IMG/VR virus record: IMGVR_UViG_3300036945_000508
Coordinates: 1-37,384 of that record
From: a virus
Length of the DNA: 37,384 bases
Strand: one strand, 5' to 3'
Shown here: one piece after another, positions 27,071-34,887 of the stretch
How the letters are laid out: every line of letters begins with the position of its first letter
Numbering within the stretch: position 1 is the first letter of the stretch
Made by a program: the position numbers and the translations under genes
The notes under the pieces: generated by a model
The model's input: only the letters and a program-made list of their open reading frames with translations
Database searches by the model: none
What the model was told of the DNA's origin: nothing

Positions 27071-27994
27071 CTATTTTAATAAACCTCTGACTATTTGCTG
27101 ATTTACCGGCACATCAAACATGGAAGGCGGGTAACTGGCTGCGCGTTGCTCTGGGGCCATGTTCATGCGCGACTGGGTTAATCTTGCTTCGGCTTCACCG
27201 GCTAGACGGCGATATAAATCATATTTCACTTTGCTGGCATCCCCTTTCGGGTCAATCCCTAATTTTTTCACCAAATCCAGCGTGCTCTGATCTGTTGGAA
27301 AATCTGACTGACTCCCTCCCCTAGCAAATCCCTCGCGCTGCTGGATGGCGTGTTGGAGTTCGTGAAGGGTGGTAGATTTAGGTAAAGCATTTTCTGGACT
27401 AATGGAAATTATGTTGTCTGTGCTCGAATACGAGCCAGCAACTGGGCCTAGGCCACCTTGATATTGTTTTTTTATTTGCGGCACATTTTCTGAGTACGCG
27501 CCCCATAATTCAGGATGATTAACATAGGCTCGCGCATCTAGTGGTGCGTCATTATTCCCGCGTTCTGAAAACAATTTTCTATCAAACTCAGCCGTGTTAT
27601 CGCTAATCTCAAACCTAGGTTTACCATCCGCCATGCCGAAGAACCATCCTGTATCAGCGTGGATCTTTGCATCCGGTACGCCTTGTGCTTTCATGGCTTC
27701 GGCTATTTTCAGCTTGGCAAGGTTCGCCGTTTTCGCCATTGGCCCGGCAAAGGTTAGGGCAAAGTTCATTGCGCCTTCGTTAGTGGTCGGGTCAAGCCCG
27801 CTAAACAAACCCTTCTGTGCGTCCGTAGGCTCCCTGCCTTGTAGTAGGCCGGTCATTGCCTTCCCGCGCTCTGCTACATTCCCGGCATAGCCACGAATCC
27901 CCTTGGTGGACTTGTCGCGCATCAGCAATCCGCCCAATGATGGCCCGTTGCCCCATTTCGCAGCTTCCTCCTGCAAAATGTCCAGCAAGCCCAT
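27071..27994 (-). CDS. Ejection-region protein with zincin metalloprotease motif
   Basis: 307 aa. The motif TTLHELQHAIQQREGF places HExxH at residues 211-215, the zinc-binding and catalytic core of zincins. A downstream LAGEAEARLTQSR near 262-274 supplies the likely third ligand. The C-terminal stretch ending DVPVNQQIVRG resembles large polyvalent-protein-associated domains. The N-terminus has MGLLDILQEEAAKWGNGPSL, like the next ejected protein. ATG overlaps the previous stop (TAATG). It may cleave a host protein or process the virion. Confidence 0.75.
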   Translation of the reverse strand: MGLLDILQEEAAKWGNGPSLGGLLMRDKSTKGIRGYAGNVAERGKAMTGLLQGREPTDAQKGLFSGLDPTTNEGAMNFALTFAGPMAKTANLAKLKIAEAMKAQGVPDAKIHADTGWFFGMADGKPRFEISDNTAEFDRKLFSERGNNDAPLDARAYVNHPELWGAYSENVPQIKKQYQGGLGPVAGSYSSTDNIISISPENALPKSTTLHELQHAIQQREGFARGGSQSDFPTDQSTLDLVKKLGIDPKGDASKVKYDLYRRLAGEAEARLTQSRMNMAPEQRAASYPPSMFDVPVNQQIVRGLLK

Positions 27995-29574
27995 TATTTG
28001 CCTCCGGTGAATAAGTTGTACCCGGCCATCGCCCCGCCGAGAATATCAGATGTCGGATTAGTGAAATAGGGCTGAGAAGATGAGCCGCCATAACTACCTT
28101 GAATCAAGCGCCCGTATTTCTCCAAGTTGTTGAATGGCGTGTTTCGATGGTCTTTTGCCATCGTGTACAGGTCTTTAGATGCGGACAATTTGCGGTTCGC
28201 GGCGTTCTCGTACAGCCCCTGCTGGTTGGTGTAGTCCTGCATCCGCATGGTTGTGTCGATATTTCCCAAAGCCCGGGGCATCTCACGCGCAAATTCAGAA
28301 TTCAAACCGCTGTTGCCGTACGAACCCGATTGACGGCTGGCCGTGTTGAATTGGCCTTGCATGTTGCGGGTAACATCATCCTGCGCGGTCTGGATGGTTT
28401 TGCTTAAATATGGATTGTCCATACCGAGCATGGGATTGCCGTTTTGGCCGATTGCTGTCTCATACATGCTATTGACGGCTGAAATTTCGCCATGACTCGG
28501 CCCGCCGCTGTTGTCCATGGCTGTCTTTGCGCGGCCAAACAAGTCAGTCAGATAGGGCTTTTGTTCCGACCAAGGTTCGGTCGTGGTCGTGATCTTGCCG
28601 GATTCTTTGCTCCCGCCTATACCGCCGAGCAGACCGCCGCCAAGCATCCCGGCAACTTGGCCGCCTGTAAGCCCTGTGCCAAGCAATCCACCGGCGCCAG
28701 TGCCAAGTAGATCTTTTCCAATCAACCCGCCGCCAGCGGAAACCGTGCCACCAGCACCACCAGCGCCAGCTCCAGCACCAGCACCTGCCGTAGCCGCGCC
28801 AGTCCCGGCACCACCAGCACCCGCACCACCAGCACCAGCCAAACCTGCTCCCCATGTTCCCGCTAAAGCAGATCCCGCCAGACCACCAGCGCCGGCCAAA
28901 CTCCCGAGTGCGGAGCCTCCTGTGCCAGCCAGCGCGCCGGACAGCCCGCCAGCCCCGTAAGTAGATAGCGAAGTCGTTCCGGTTCCGGCCAATCCTCCTG
29001 CGCCATAGGTAGATAGCGAAGGAATCGCGCCGTCCCCCAGCAATGAACCTCCCGCATTGAGTATCGACCCGCCGCCGGCACCGGCTCCAGCAAGTGATGC
29101 ATATGCGCCATATCCTCCTGCTGCCAACATTGCAAGTTTGATTATTGGAGGAGCTTCCGAAATAAATTCCATCCCCTCCTTGGCGATGTCTTTTATCCCG
29201 CCCGCCAATAGGTCGAACGGACCGCCGCCATCATTAGGGAATGCATCCCAATTCACATTGGAACTTGCGGTATAGCCATTAGATACCTTGGAAGGATCAA
29301 GCATATTTCTGCTTATACCAGTATCTACAGTCTGTAGACTTGCCGCGACATCTTCGTCTGTTCCGGTAAGGCCCAGACCCCTTCCTATGATAGAAAGATT
29401 TGCAAGAGCGATTTCTCTCTGATGCTGCGCTTCTGGAGACGGCCCCTCTGCACCACCAAAATTTGCTTGGTCTAATTGTGACAAAGACATCCCGGGAACC
29501 CATTTAGTTACCGGGGCATATCCGTCTACTATGATCCGCCCATCGGCGTCTTCCATGTATGTTTGATTTTCCAT
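27994..29574 (-). CDS. Internal virion protein with Gly/Ala-rich centre
   Basis: 526 aa. The N-terminal ~130 residues are ordinary. The middle (about 155-325) is low-complexity Gly/Ala/Leu, including two near-identical LSTYGAGGL repeats. The C-terminal third (MQGQFNTASRQSGSYGNSGL, then DYTNQQGLYENAA) resembles an ejection or tail-associated protein family in podoviruses. The glycine-rich segment could form membrane-inserting or flexible structure during DNA entry. Confidence 0.72.
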   Translation of the reverse strand: MENQTYMEDADGRIIVDGYAPVTKWVPGMSLSQLDQANFGGAEGPSPEAQHQREIALANLSIIGRGLGLTGTDEDVAASLQTVDTGISRNMLDPSKVSNGYTASSNVNWDAFPNDGGGPFDLLAGGIKDIAKEGMEFISEAPPIIKLAMLAAGGYGAYASLAGAGAGGGSILNAGGSLLGDGAIPSLSTYGAGGLAGTGTTSLSTYGAGGLSGALAGTGGSALGSLAGAGGLAGSALAGTWGAGLAGAGGAGAGGAGTGAATAGAGAGAGAGGAGGTVSAGGGLIGKDLLGTGAGGLLGTGLTGGQVAGMLGGGLLGGIGGSKESGKITTTTEPWSEQKPYLTDLFGRAKTAMDNSGGPSHGEISAVNSMYETAIGQNGNPMLGMDNPYLSKTIQTAQDDVTRNMQGQFNTASRQSGSYGNSGLNSEFAREMPRALGNIDTTMRMQDYTNQQGLYENAANRKLSASKDLYTMAKDHRNTPFNNLEKYGRLIQGSYGGSSSQPYFTNPTSDILGGAMAGYNLFTGGK

Positions 29575-29583
29575 GTTTACCCC

Positions 29584-29913
29584 TTAATTGCCTGTCAAAT
29601 ACCGGCATTGAACCCACGTCCCAGGCGTACCGGATACCGTGCACTGCCAGCCGTGAATAATGTATTTGGATGCCGCAGCGCCAAGCTCAGATGGGGTGGA
29701 ATTGCGCACAAAATCCCCTTGCGCATAGGTTCCAGTCGTCGGCGCCGCCGTGGTCGCATTCGTTACCGCTCCAACCCGCCCTTCGGACAAGCTGTTAAGC
29801 TGGCTGGCGTGCTCTCGAAAAATCAGGGTGAGCCGGTATTTGAACTTTTCCAGGCTGGCGGAGGTTGAATCCACAATGGCCGGAAGGCTCGGGTCTGCGC
29901 TGACTTTGCTCAT
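29584..29913 (-). CDS. Small tail-associated protein
   Basis: 109 aa. Helical start, then GAVTNATTAAPTTGTYAQGD and a C-terminal SKYIIHGWQCTVSGTPGTW followed by VQCRYLTGN. This short beta-rich end is common in phage tail adaptor/fibre-like proteins. It overlaps the nozzle gene stop (ATGA). Probably a minor tail component. Confidence 0.65.
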   Translation of the reverse strand: MSKVSADPSLPAIVDSTSASLEKFKYRLTLIFREHASQLNSLSEGRVGAVTNATTAAPTTGTYAQGDFVRNSTPSELGAAASKYIIHGWQCTVSGTPGTWVQCRYLTGN

Positions 29914-31358
29914 GCCGTCCCCTCCGGTTTAACGGTTGGCGAATAGGCGGTCATTTCCACGTCGCCGGTGAACTCAAATTTAAGCCGGTGAAAACGAGAA
30001 GACCGCAGCACGTCGAACTTTCCGTCGCTCATGGTTACTGTTGCGCCAGTTGTCAGCGTGTCACCGGCAACCGGCCGGTAATAGTTCGTCATTGTCGCAG
30101 TGGTTGGAGAATCCACATACCGCGCCCTTACCTGGGTGAGTAGTGAATAAGCATCGTCGTCGCCGAAGTCGCCGGTCGTGATCGAGCTTGTCAGGGATGC
30201 GCCGGTCAGCGAGTAAACCTTGTGTGCTGTGTCGAACAATGCCGGAACCGGGCTTTGCTCGTTGAAAAACGCGCTGTCATAAGAAACTGCGTTGATATCG
30301 TCGTAGGTGGCAAAGAACGTGCCCAGGTTCTCATAGGTCAGCTGGCCGGATAGGAATTCCACACTGGTTTCCACATCCCGGTTAGCCCTGCCCCACTTTT
30401 CGGTTTTGTGGTTGTACACCAGGCACGAATTCAGCGCTCCGGAAGTACTCGCTGTGTTGGGGTAGTAGAAATAAATCAGCGCGTTCTTACGATCGTAGGT
30501 GCCGCGTATCTTGTATTTGTATTTGGCGTTTAGGTCTGCGAAAAACCATTCCTTGATCTCATCGCCGATAGGTATGGGCCGGGAACCGTCAAAGCGATAG
30601 ACGTTCTCGTAGCCGATGAAAACATGGTATCCGCCAACGTCAACGACCGCTTCCTGAGATACCGCGCCGATTTCTCCTGGGATGAGGATGAAGTCCCATA
30701 CCGCAGGCGCGCCGACATACCGTCCCAGCCACAGGCCACGCTGCTTGTAGACCACGATATCAGAGCCGAGCTTGCGAAGCGCCTTGATATCGCCGGACAC
30801 GTCCACCAAGCGCCCGGTTGTGCATTGCGTGGCAACCGATGGCGTCCAGTCTGTGCCGTCCAGATAGGCGCTGCACCACCACCGATCCGATTGGTCGCCG
30901 TAGGTGGCCTCAACCGTGGCGGCGACAAACACGAATCCTGCCACAAACTCGATTACCGTTGCTTTCGGTGCTCCTGCCACGGCGGCGAATGCGCCAGCGG
31001 TTGAGGATTGCATGGCGTCAGCCCGATTAACCGCATACGTGATGTTGCCGTGCTGGGCAAACCGCCAAACCGAGTCAGCCCCTCCGGTGTAAACCGCCCC
31101 GCTCACGTCCGTCCATGATGCTGTGCCGGTTTCGTAAATTTTCGTGGCTGTACCGGCAAACATGCGGGAGGATGCGTCCAGCTTGATGCACAGCGCGGCC
31201 CCATTACAGGCGGCGGAAAGAGCAGGAAATCCCAGGCTGACCAAGCTCGCTGCGCCCTTGTAGCCCCTGATGGTCGGCAACATCATTGAGCAGTCCGTGA
31301 TGATGCCTGGAAGAGACGGGTCGAGGTCTGGCGCGAATCCGGTGAGTGGTATCAGCAT
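29910..31358 (-). CDS. Tail nozzle / DNA stabilisation protein
   Basis: 482 aa. Repeated WD-like beta blades (for example WRFAQHGNITYAVNRADAMQ, LVVYKQRGLWLGRYVG-type segments, VGGYHVFIGYENVYRFDG and ENLGTFFATYDDI). These mark the beta-propeller family that includes P22 gp10 and T7 gp12. It closes the portal channel, keeps DNA in and attaches the distal tail. It lies directly after the adaptor gene, as expected for short-tailed phages. Confidence 0.82.
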   Translation of the reverse strand: MLIPLTGFAPDLDPSLPGIITDCSMMLPTIRGYKGAASLVSLGFPALSAACNGAALCIKLDASSRMFAGTATKIYETGTASWTDVSGAVYTGGADSVWRFAQHGNITYAVNRADAMQSSTAGAFAAVAGAPKATVIEFVAGFVFVAATVEATYGDQSDRWWCSAYLDGTDWTPSVATQCTTGRLVDVSGDIKALRKLGSDIVVYKQRGLWLGRYVGAPAVWDFILIPGEIGAVSQEAVVDVGGYHVFIGYENVYRFDGSRPIPIGDEIKEWFFADLNAKYKYKIRGTYDRKNALIYFYYPNTASTSGALNSCLVYNHKTEKWGRANRDVETSVEFLSGQLTYENLGTFFATYDDINAVSYDSAFFNEQSPVPALFDTAHKVYSLTGASLTSSITTGDFGDDDAYSLLTQVRARYVDSPTTATMTNYYRPVAGDTLTTGATVTMSDGKFDVLRSSRFHRLKFEFTGDVEMTAYSPTVKPEGTA

Positions 31359-31361
31359 TGG

Positions 31362-31991
31362 TTAGCCCGTCAGAATGTTGGGTCTACGGGATGACGGCAA
31401 ACTGGTTGCCAGCGTGGCAATGGATCTGTTCGCGTTTTCGTTGTTCGCGCACTGCTGAAGTGCTTGCGAGTAGCGTTGCTGATACCGGGCCATCCCTTCG
31501 TTGTCTCTAAGCTCGTCGGCAGCCTCGACCAAAGCGCCGTAGAAATACAGGTCAGGGTAGGCGGTAAGTAGGGCATTCGTGGAAGTTGTCGCCAGGTCGT
31601 ATTCGGCGGCATAGCGCAGCGTGTAGGTGTAGGCGATATTTGCGGGGGCGTCGGTCTTGATAACAGATCCGTCCAACGTCCAAAACTGCGGCCCGCCGTT
31701 GCTCGATAGCGCCTGCATGTGCTCAGGCAGACAGTACGGGATTTCAATGCGTGGGAGGTAGGTTGTGAGATACAGCGCAATCGGCGTACCAAACAGGCTA
31801 GGAAGGGTCAATGAGCGGCTGCCGATAGTTGCCGTCAGGGTGGATTCAGTTTCCTGCGCAACTGTCCTTACGTCACGGTTAAGGCGTTTCTCGGCCAACG
31901 TGATGTAATCGACAATGTTGGCCGTCAGGTCTGCACGGTGCAGCCTTGTTGCTATCGCGGCCTTCAGTTCTGTGTAAGTGGTCAGCGCCAT
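31362..31991 (-). CDS. Head-tail adaptor
   Basis: 209 aa, the usual size. Starts MALTTYTELKAAIATRLHRA and has the adaptor signature DYITLAEKRLNRDVR, then LPEHMQAL, YAAEYDLA and YFYGALVEAADELRDNEGMA. This matches the SU10/T7 gp11/P22 gp4-type adaptor, a dodecamer ring beneath the portal to which the nozzle docks. No sign of the extra hydrolase domain of P22 gp4. Confidence 0.82.
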   Translation of the reverse strand: MALTTYTELKAAIATRLHRADLTANIVDYITLAEKRLNRDVRTVAQETESTLTATIGSRSLTLPSLFGTPIALYLTTYLPRIEIPYCLPEHMQALSSNGGPQFWTLDGSVIKTDAPANIAYTYTLRYAAEYDLATTSTNALLTAYPDLYFYGALVEAADELRDNEGMARYQQRYSQALQQCANNENANRSIATLATSLPSSRRPNILTG

Positions 31992-31994
31992 GCT

Positions 31995-32240
31995 TTAGGC
32001 TTTCGGCTTTCTGCCTGGGCGTTTCTTTACCGCGACTTCGGCATCAATGGATGCTGGCTCTTGAATGGCTTGGACTTCTTCGACCGCTGGCAATTCTAGC
32101 GTTACTTCCGCCGCTTCGCCGGGGAACGCTTCCGCTTCGTCAATCCAGCCATGCACGCGAATGTTGGCCTCTTCGCCGGAATCATAAACATGGGTAAAAC
32201 CGTGAGACTTGTTTTTCATGCGCTTGGGGTACATTTTCAT
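31995..32240 (-). CDS. Small basic-tailed head-region protein
   Basis: 81 aa. MKMYPKRMKNKSHGFTHVYD, then an acidic Ala/Glu/Val centre and a basic AT-hook-like KKRPGRKPKA tail. GGAG lies close to the first ATG; the third codon ATG is an alternative. Occurs between coat and adaptor genes in similar phages. May contact packaged DNA or serve head completion; unproven. Confidence 0.65.
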   Translation of the reverse strand: MKMYPKRMKNKSHGFTHVYDSGEEANIRVHGWIDEAEAFPGEAAEVTLELPAVEEVQAIQEPASIDAEVAVKKRPGRKPKA

Positions 32241-32302
32241 TGCTCCGCGATGATCCCAGCCCGGTTAAGGGCTGGGGTTACTGCTTAGTTTGCCGCTACC
32301 AG

Positions 32303-32629
32303 TTAGTTTGCCGCTACCAAACCTTTTTCTTCAAGCAGCGCCTCAACTTCGGCCATGCGGGTTTGGAGGTTTTTGATGACGTACAGCAGCGAAATCGCCT
32401 CCGCTGCGGTTGCCAGGCCGTAGGGCGAGGTGGTGGTCAGAGCGGACAATGCATAATCCGGCGTACCAGCGGCGTCCGCAATGGTGATAGTGGTCAATTG
32501 TGCGGTCAATGCTGCCGGTTGATCCGTGGGGGTGGCGCCGTGGAACGCGATTTTTTCGGACGAGGAACTGCCGACTTGCGCGCCGGCAGGGCTGTTGTAT
32601 GTCACTTGCTCGTAGTCTTGTGCTGCCAT
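32303..32629 (-). CDS. Head-fibre/decoration-like protein
   Basis: 108 aa from ATG 32629 (AAGGAGAAC upstream). NSPAGAQVGSSSSEKIAFHG followed by ATPTDQPAAL is a hallmark of the phage head-fibre-like family. The C-terminus (SLLYVIKNLQTRMAEVEALL) is a short trimerising coiled coil. It directly follows the coat gene and is probably a capsid surface decoration. Confidence 0.7.
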   Translation of the reverse strand: MAAQDYEQVTYNSPAGAQVGSSSSEKIAFHGATPTDQPAALTAQLTTITIADAAGTPDYALSALTTTSPYGLATAAEAISLLYVIKNLQTRMAEVEALLEEKGLVAAN

Positions 32630-32678
32630 GGTGTTCTCCTTGAATTGAGAGGGGCGACATTTAGCCGCCCCTAGATGG

Positions 32679-33896
32679 TTAGTTCGTGATCTGGCAAGCC
32701 CAAGCCGGGCGAAGAGTCTTGAAGCCGTACAGGATGTCGATACGCAGCAACATTTCATCGTTGCGGATATCGGAAGCCTGCCACACCCTCAAGCTGATGC
32801 CGTCCTGATTGCGGCGAACGCATTTGATCGCGTCGTCCATGATCGGCAAGTCGGCAGTCACGAAGGTGAACGCGTCCTTGTGGTACATCAGATTGCGGCG
32901 GTAGGCAGTGGAGGCCGTACCCACGAACGTCAGCACCTGGCTGTTGTATGCCGTGGTCGCCAGCGCAGCGGATGCCGAAGAGCACACGTTTTGCTTTGCG
33001 CCGGTAAGGACGGTAGCAGGAGAAACAGTCACGGCGCCAGTGGATGCGGCTGTGGCTACGTACTGTTGCAGGAAGCCCAAGGACTTCTTGGTCTCAGGGT
33101 GGCACGCATAAACACCAGCCACGGTGAACACGTCGCCAGCATTAATATTGCCGTCCGTGCTGTTCATGGTGATATTCACGCCGCCATCAGTCACTGCCGC
33201 GCTGGCACTGGTGGACACGGTAACATCAGATCCTACGGTGTGAACGCGGGTGCGCTCGTTTTCGTAGAAATCGGCCATTGCGCTGCGGGAATAGAAACCC
33301 TCGCGGAAGGCTTCTTTGACGTCTGCGCCAGGCTGGAACAGCGCTTTGTTGCCGTTTACGATGGAGGCCATGGTGGTGGAGTCGAGTTGCAGCACGCGGC
33401 CACCGTCTTTAGGTGCCAGCATCTGATTCAAGCGGGCACGTGCATTGCCTAGGGCGGTGATATCTGCCGATGCGCCAACAACCGTGCCAGCAGTGCCCAC
33501 GAGGTTGTAGGTTTCCTTTGTTGCGGTGTCGATGCAGTCCCCGTCAATTCCTGAAATCAGCGCGGCCATTGCTGGATCGATGTACCGCTGGCTCAGTTCG
33601 TCGATATCCAGCGCCAGTTCGGCAGCGTTGAAACGTATATCAATACCGTCCTGAGTCGCAACGGTTACGGTCTGCGTCGAGCTGGTAACGTCCTGCACGT
33701 CCATGACGCGGGAGCCTTGGCGGCGGGTGAATTGGTTGGGGTCGCGGACTCGCAGCGTGCTGCCGATCTTGCCGCCAGTTTTGGCGAACGAGTCGTCATA
33801 ACTGCGGTTCACGGTGCCGATGAAAGTTGCTTTTTCGTGGGCAATCCTGAGTGCTTCTCTTGCTACCATATCAATTACTGAGTTGGTGTTAGCCAT
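32679..33896 (-). CDS. Major capsid protein, P22 coat type
   Basis: 405 aa. It follows the P22 gp5 pattern: N-arm and E-loop region (FIGTVNRSYDDSFAKTGGKI, then LRVRDPNQFTRRQGS), A- and P-domain segments (LQLDSTTMASIVNGNKALFQ, REGFYSRSAMADFYENERTR) and an inserted Ala/Thr/Val-rich domain (about 220-330) like the P22 I-domain. It ends RIDILYGFKTLRPAWACQ. AAGGA precedes the ATG. Forms the HK97-fold shell. Confidence 0.92.
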   Translation of the reverse strand: MANTNSVIDMVAREALRIAHEKATFIGTVNRSYDDSFAKTGGKIGSTLRVRDPNQFTRRQGSRVMDVQDVTSSTQTVTVATQDGIDIRFNAAELALDIDELSQRYIDPAMAALISGIDGDCIDTATKETYNLVGTAGTVVGASADITALGNARARLNQMLAPKDGGRVLQLDSTTMASIVNGNKALFQPGADVKEAFREGFYSRSAMADFYENERTRVHTVGSDVTVSTSASAAVTDGGVNITMNSTDGNINAGDVFTVAGVYACHPETKKSLGFLQQYVATAASTGAVTVSPATVLTGAKQNVCSSASAALATTAYNSQVLTFVGTASTAYRRNLMYHKDAFTFVTADLPIMDDAIKCVRRNQDGISLRVWQASDIRNDEMLLRIDILYGFKTLRPAWACQITN

Positions 33897-33929
33897 TTTG
33901 TCTTTTCCTTCAAGTGCGCCTCACGGCGT

Positions 33930-34787
33930 TTATCGTTTGGAGATTTGGCGGCGGCGGAATTCAGCAAATTCCTTGTCCGTCATTTCCCCGGGGCTTTTGG
34001 TTGCGGTTGCTTTGCTCGCGGCGATGCGTGTAACCGGCTTTTCTTGCGGTTCCGGCTTTGGCTTCACCGATTGCTTGGCGACCAACTGATCGTACATGTA
34101 GGCTTTATGTAGCAACTTAACAGCGCGTGGGTCTGAGAGGTTCGCCAGTTCTTGCGCGGCGTACCCCAAAGTTTGCCCGTAACCGTTCAGTGCCTTAGCC
34201 GTTTCTGGCGACCAGTTGGGAATTTCACGCGCTACCACCGCCATAGCTTCTTGGAGTTGCTTTGCAGTTGCCTGCTGCGAGTCCATAGCCTGTTGCCGTT
34301 GTTTCGCCGTGATGTTGCTTACTACGCCGTCCCGTTGGGCTTGAAGTTCGCGCATTTGGCGATCAAGCTTCATTGCCTGCACTGGATCGGAGTCATACAG
34401 AGCGTTCCAGTCGATTTGACCGTACTGCTCGAGCTGCTTATCCAGTGAAATAGCCTCGGCCACCTCCTGAACATATTGTTGCTGCATCTGTGCGCGTTGC
34501 TGGATTTCTACACGTTCAGCATCAACCGCTTTGCGCTGCTCTGCCAAGGTTTGAGTCTTCTGCGTGTAATCCTGCTGGCGCAAAAATGCTTCCTTCAAGG
34601 TTTTGGGAACCTTGTACTTTTCGCCTTCGTACTCGATTTCTTCGCCGTCCGCGTCAAGTTCCGGCGCGGTTGTTTCTGGCGTTTCTTCGATTACATCTTC
34701 CGGCGATGAGCTTGTGTCTACTGCCTTGGTCGGTTCCTCGGCAGCGGTTGCTACTTCGGAGTCCTGCATTTCTGCGGGTTGTTCCAT
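33930..34787 (-). CDS. Scaffold protein
   Basis: 285 aa. Acidic, disordered N-terminus (about 1-50), then a region around EEIEYEGEKYKVPKTLKEAF found in podovirus scaffolds. Long charged helices (AEQRKAVDAERVEIQQRAQM) follow, with a basic C-terminus (AEFRRRQISKR) that would bind coat subunits. Location between portal and coat is the standard scaffold position. Expected to leave the prohead during packaging. Confidence 0.85.
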   Translation of the reverse strand: MEQPAEMQDSEVATAAEEPTKAVDTSSSPEDVIEETPETTAPELDADGEEIEYEGEKYKVPKTLKEAFLRQQDYTQKTQTLAEQRKAVDAERVEIQQRAQMQQQYVQEVAEAISLDKQLEQYGQIDWNALYDSDPVQAMKLDRQMRELQAQRDGVVSNITAKQRQQAMDSQQATAKQLQEAMAVVAREIPNWSPETAKALNGYGQTLGYAAQELANLSDPRAVKLLHKAYMYDQLVAKQSVKPKPEPQEKPVTRIAASKATATKSPGEMTDKEFAEFRRRQISKR

Positions 34788-34887
34788 GATTAATCCTTTG
34801 GTCGTCCGGGTTTCCCCGGCCAGCGCCTCCCGGCGTTAGGTTGTTTGGCAGTAAAAGCCTTTAGGCTATAAACCGACTGCCCGCGGT

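Noticed and set aside
28583-28960. Proline-rich plus-strand frame
   Set aside because: It is the antisense image of the Gly/Ala-rich part of the internal virion gene.
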